Positions 36,903 to 37,746 of a stretch of DNA of 37,746 nucleotides are shown here, piece after piece. The position numbers and the translations under genes were made by a program. Each line of letters starts with the position of its first letter. Positions within the stretch are counted from its first letter, which is position 1. The notes under the pieces are model-generated. The model saw nothing but the letters and a program-made list of their open reading frames with translations. It made no database searches and had not been told where the DNA came from. Source of the stretch: an uncultured bacterium (GTDB lineage Bacteria; Bacillota_I; Bacilli_A; RF39; UBA660); assembly GCA_949291455.1 (NCBI GenBank), contig CASEVQ010000005.1, positions 1 to 37,746 on the forward strand, read 5' to 3'.

Positions 36903-37533
36903 TAACTATCCAAAATTTATTAGGTGTATCCTTTCTTATATAATCTTCATATACTGAAGAAAATTTTAAGATTTCATCATGTTTTAATAATTCTCTTGCT
37001 ATTACTGATAAATCATATGCTGTTGAATAATGTCCTTCCTCATCAAGACCAGTACAATTTTGAAACACAGTATTTTTTAAACCAAATTCTTTTACTTTAT
37101 CATTCATTAACTTTACAAACGCACTTTCAGTACCTGCTACTCTTTCTGCAAGAGCTACTGTTGCATCATTTGCACTAGCCATTGACATTCCTTTAAACAA
37201 ATCTTCAACGCTAATTTTCTCACCAGCAGTAAGCCAAATTTGAGTTCCACCCATAGAAGCAGCATTGCTACTAGCAGTAACAATTTCATCCCATTTTAAA
37301 TTACCATCTTCAATATTTTCTAAAATAATAATTTGGGCTACCATTTTTGTTAATGACGCAATTGAAACTTTTTCATCTTTATTTTTTTCATACAAAATTT
37401 CACCAGTTGATGCTTCCACTAAAATACCACTTTTAGCATTTTCCAATAAAGGTAAATCATCTTGACTAGTAACTGCAAAAGTTTTTAATGGTATAATCAT
37501 TATCAATAACATAAATATAACAATCTTTTTCAT
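36892..37533 (-). pseudogene. dacF: dacF, 5' part (signal peptide, SxxK and SxN motifs), interrupted by the element
   Basis: D-alanyl-D-alanine carboxypeptidase of the low-molecular-mass PBP type. Signal peptide at residues 1-20 (IVIFMLLIMIIPLKTFA). SxxK is Ser60-Leu-Thr-Lys63 and SxN is Ser120-Ala-Asn122; the third catalytic box, KTG, is on the 3' part 9.6 kb away. After NKFWIVNTNK (Lys214) the text leaves the family and reads 12 unrelated residues to a TAA at 36853, so as it stands the product lacks KTG and would be inactive. Start at 37533 with AGGAGG upstream; the longer frame to 37614 runs through the intergenic promoter. Joining to 27319-26798 restores the frame. Confidence 0.95.
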
Positions 37534-37577
37534 AATTCCTCCTATTAAAAAATATGATATATTTGTCATATCAATAA

Positions 37578-37594
37578 CTATAAATATGATATAA
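37578..37594 (+). promoter_or_regulatory. Extended -10 promoter of the truncated + strand gene
   Basis: TGATATAAT on the + strand, with TTGTCA some 20 bases upstream, precedes the gene at 37615. The 81-base gap between this gene and dacF is divergent and full of overlapping TATGATATA repeats, which could serve both promoters. On the dacF side the string GACAAATAT resembles a SigF -10, but a matching -35 is not clear. Confidence 0.4.
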
Positions 37595-37614
37595 TTAATA
37601 TATAGAGGTGACAT

Positions 37615-37746
37615 ATGAATAATAATTTAAATAATAAAATTGAATTAAACAAATCTAAAAAAATTATAATAATAACAATAATACTTTTATTATCTTTAAC
37701 TTTTCTAATTCTATTTATAGTTTTTACTAATAATAATCAAGAAAAT
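37615..37746 (+). CDS. Membrane-anchored protein, cut by the window end
   Basis: AGAGGTG is placed before an ATG at 37615 that opens a frame to the window end (44 residues): a polar Asn/Lys-rich start of 16 residues, then a membrane segment (IIIITIILLLSLTFLILFIV), then Asn-rich sequence that is probably outside. Too little is visible for a family. Confidence 0.55.
   Translation, partial: MNNNLNNKIELNKSKKIIIITIILLLSLTFLILFIVFTNNNQEN

Overview
The window is very AT-rich, with short intergenic spaces, mostly AGGAGG-type ribosome binding sites and the standard stop codons. Gene content points to a spore-forming, low-GC Firmicute, probably an uncultured gut-type member of the Bacilli. Evidence: a sigF/spoIIAA/spoVAC-AD-AE cluster with Spo0A boxes, a dacF gene upstream of it as in Bacillus, scpA/scpB, the M16 pair ymfF/ymfH, and a flavin-dependent thymidylate synthase. 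The species cannot be named from the sequence alone.

Layout. 1-6.1 kb: a membrane-anchored unknown, a DUF4186 protein, the ymfF/ymfH-like M16 pair, a long ThyX, and a CmpB-type membrane protein on the other strand. 6.1-9.5 kb: a four-gene operon of a small exported polypeptide, two membrane permeases and an ABC ATPase. 9.5-14.9 kb: an accessory region with a zincin-like protein, candidate leader/small RNAs, a small gene, and a MobV relaxase plus large serine recombinase (a mobilizable element of uncertain ends). 14.9-19.2 kb: tRNA-Leu(CAA) and the operon scpA-scpB-HI0933 flavoprotein-COG2509 flavoprotein. 19.3-21.4 kb: a frameshifted TPR gene and an SH3-domain exported protein. 21.4-26.7 kb: the sporulation cluster (spoIIAA, sigF, spoVAC, spoVAD, spoVAE) and a clostripain-like peptidase.

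The most important structure is at 26.8-37.5 kb. dacF (sporulation D-Ala-D-Ala carboxypeptidase) is cut in two by a 9575-bp element. The 5' part (SxxK and SxN motifs) ends at 36892 and the 3' part (KTG motif) begins at 27319. Joining them at the shared TTTA rebuilds a 386-residue DacF in frame. The circle junction rebuilt from the element ends is a 46-bp imperfect palindrome of the kind serine integrases use as attP. A second complete copy of this palindrome lies just inside the right end, next to the element's own serine recombinase. The arrangement resembles the skin element of sigK: a sporulation gene interrupted by a serine-recombinase element that could be removed precisely.

Cargo of this element: a 34-residue ORF and recombinase, a Rep-like protein, a three-hairpin small RNA candidate, a truncated ICE helicase, a sigma factor at the left end, and a notable pair. 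The pair is a secreted chymotrypsin-fold protease and, immediately upstream, a membrane-spanning XRE regulator whose outside domain is plainly homologous to the protease's propeptide. This suggests a sensor that recognises its protease through a copy of the propeptide; I know of no described system of this form.

The spoIIA region is also unusual. No spoIIAB lies between spoIIAA and sigF, and the SpoIIAA-like protein has Asp at the position of the phosphorylated Ser58.
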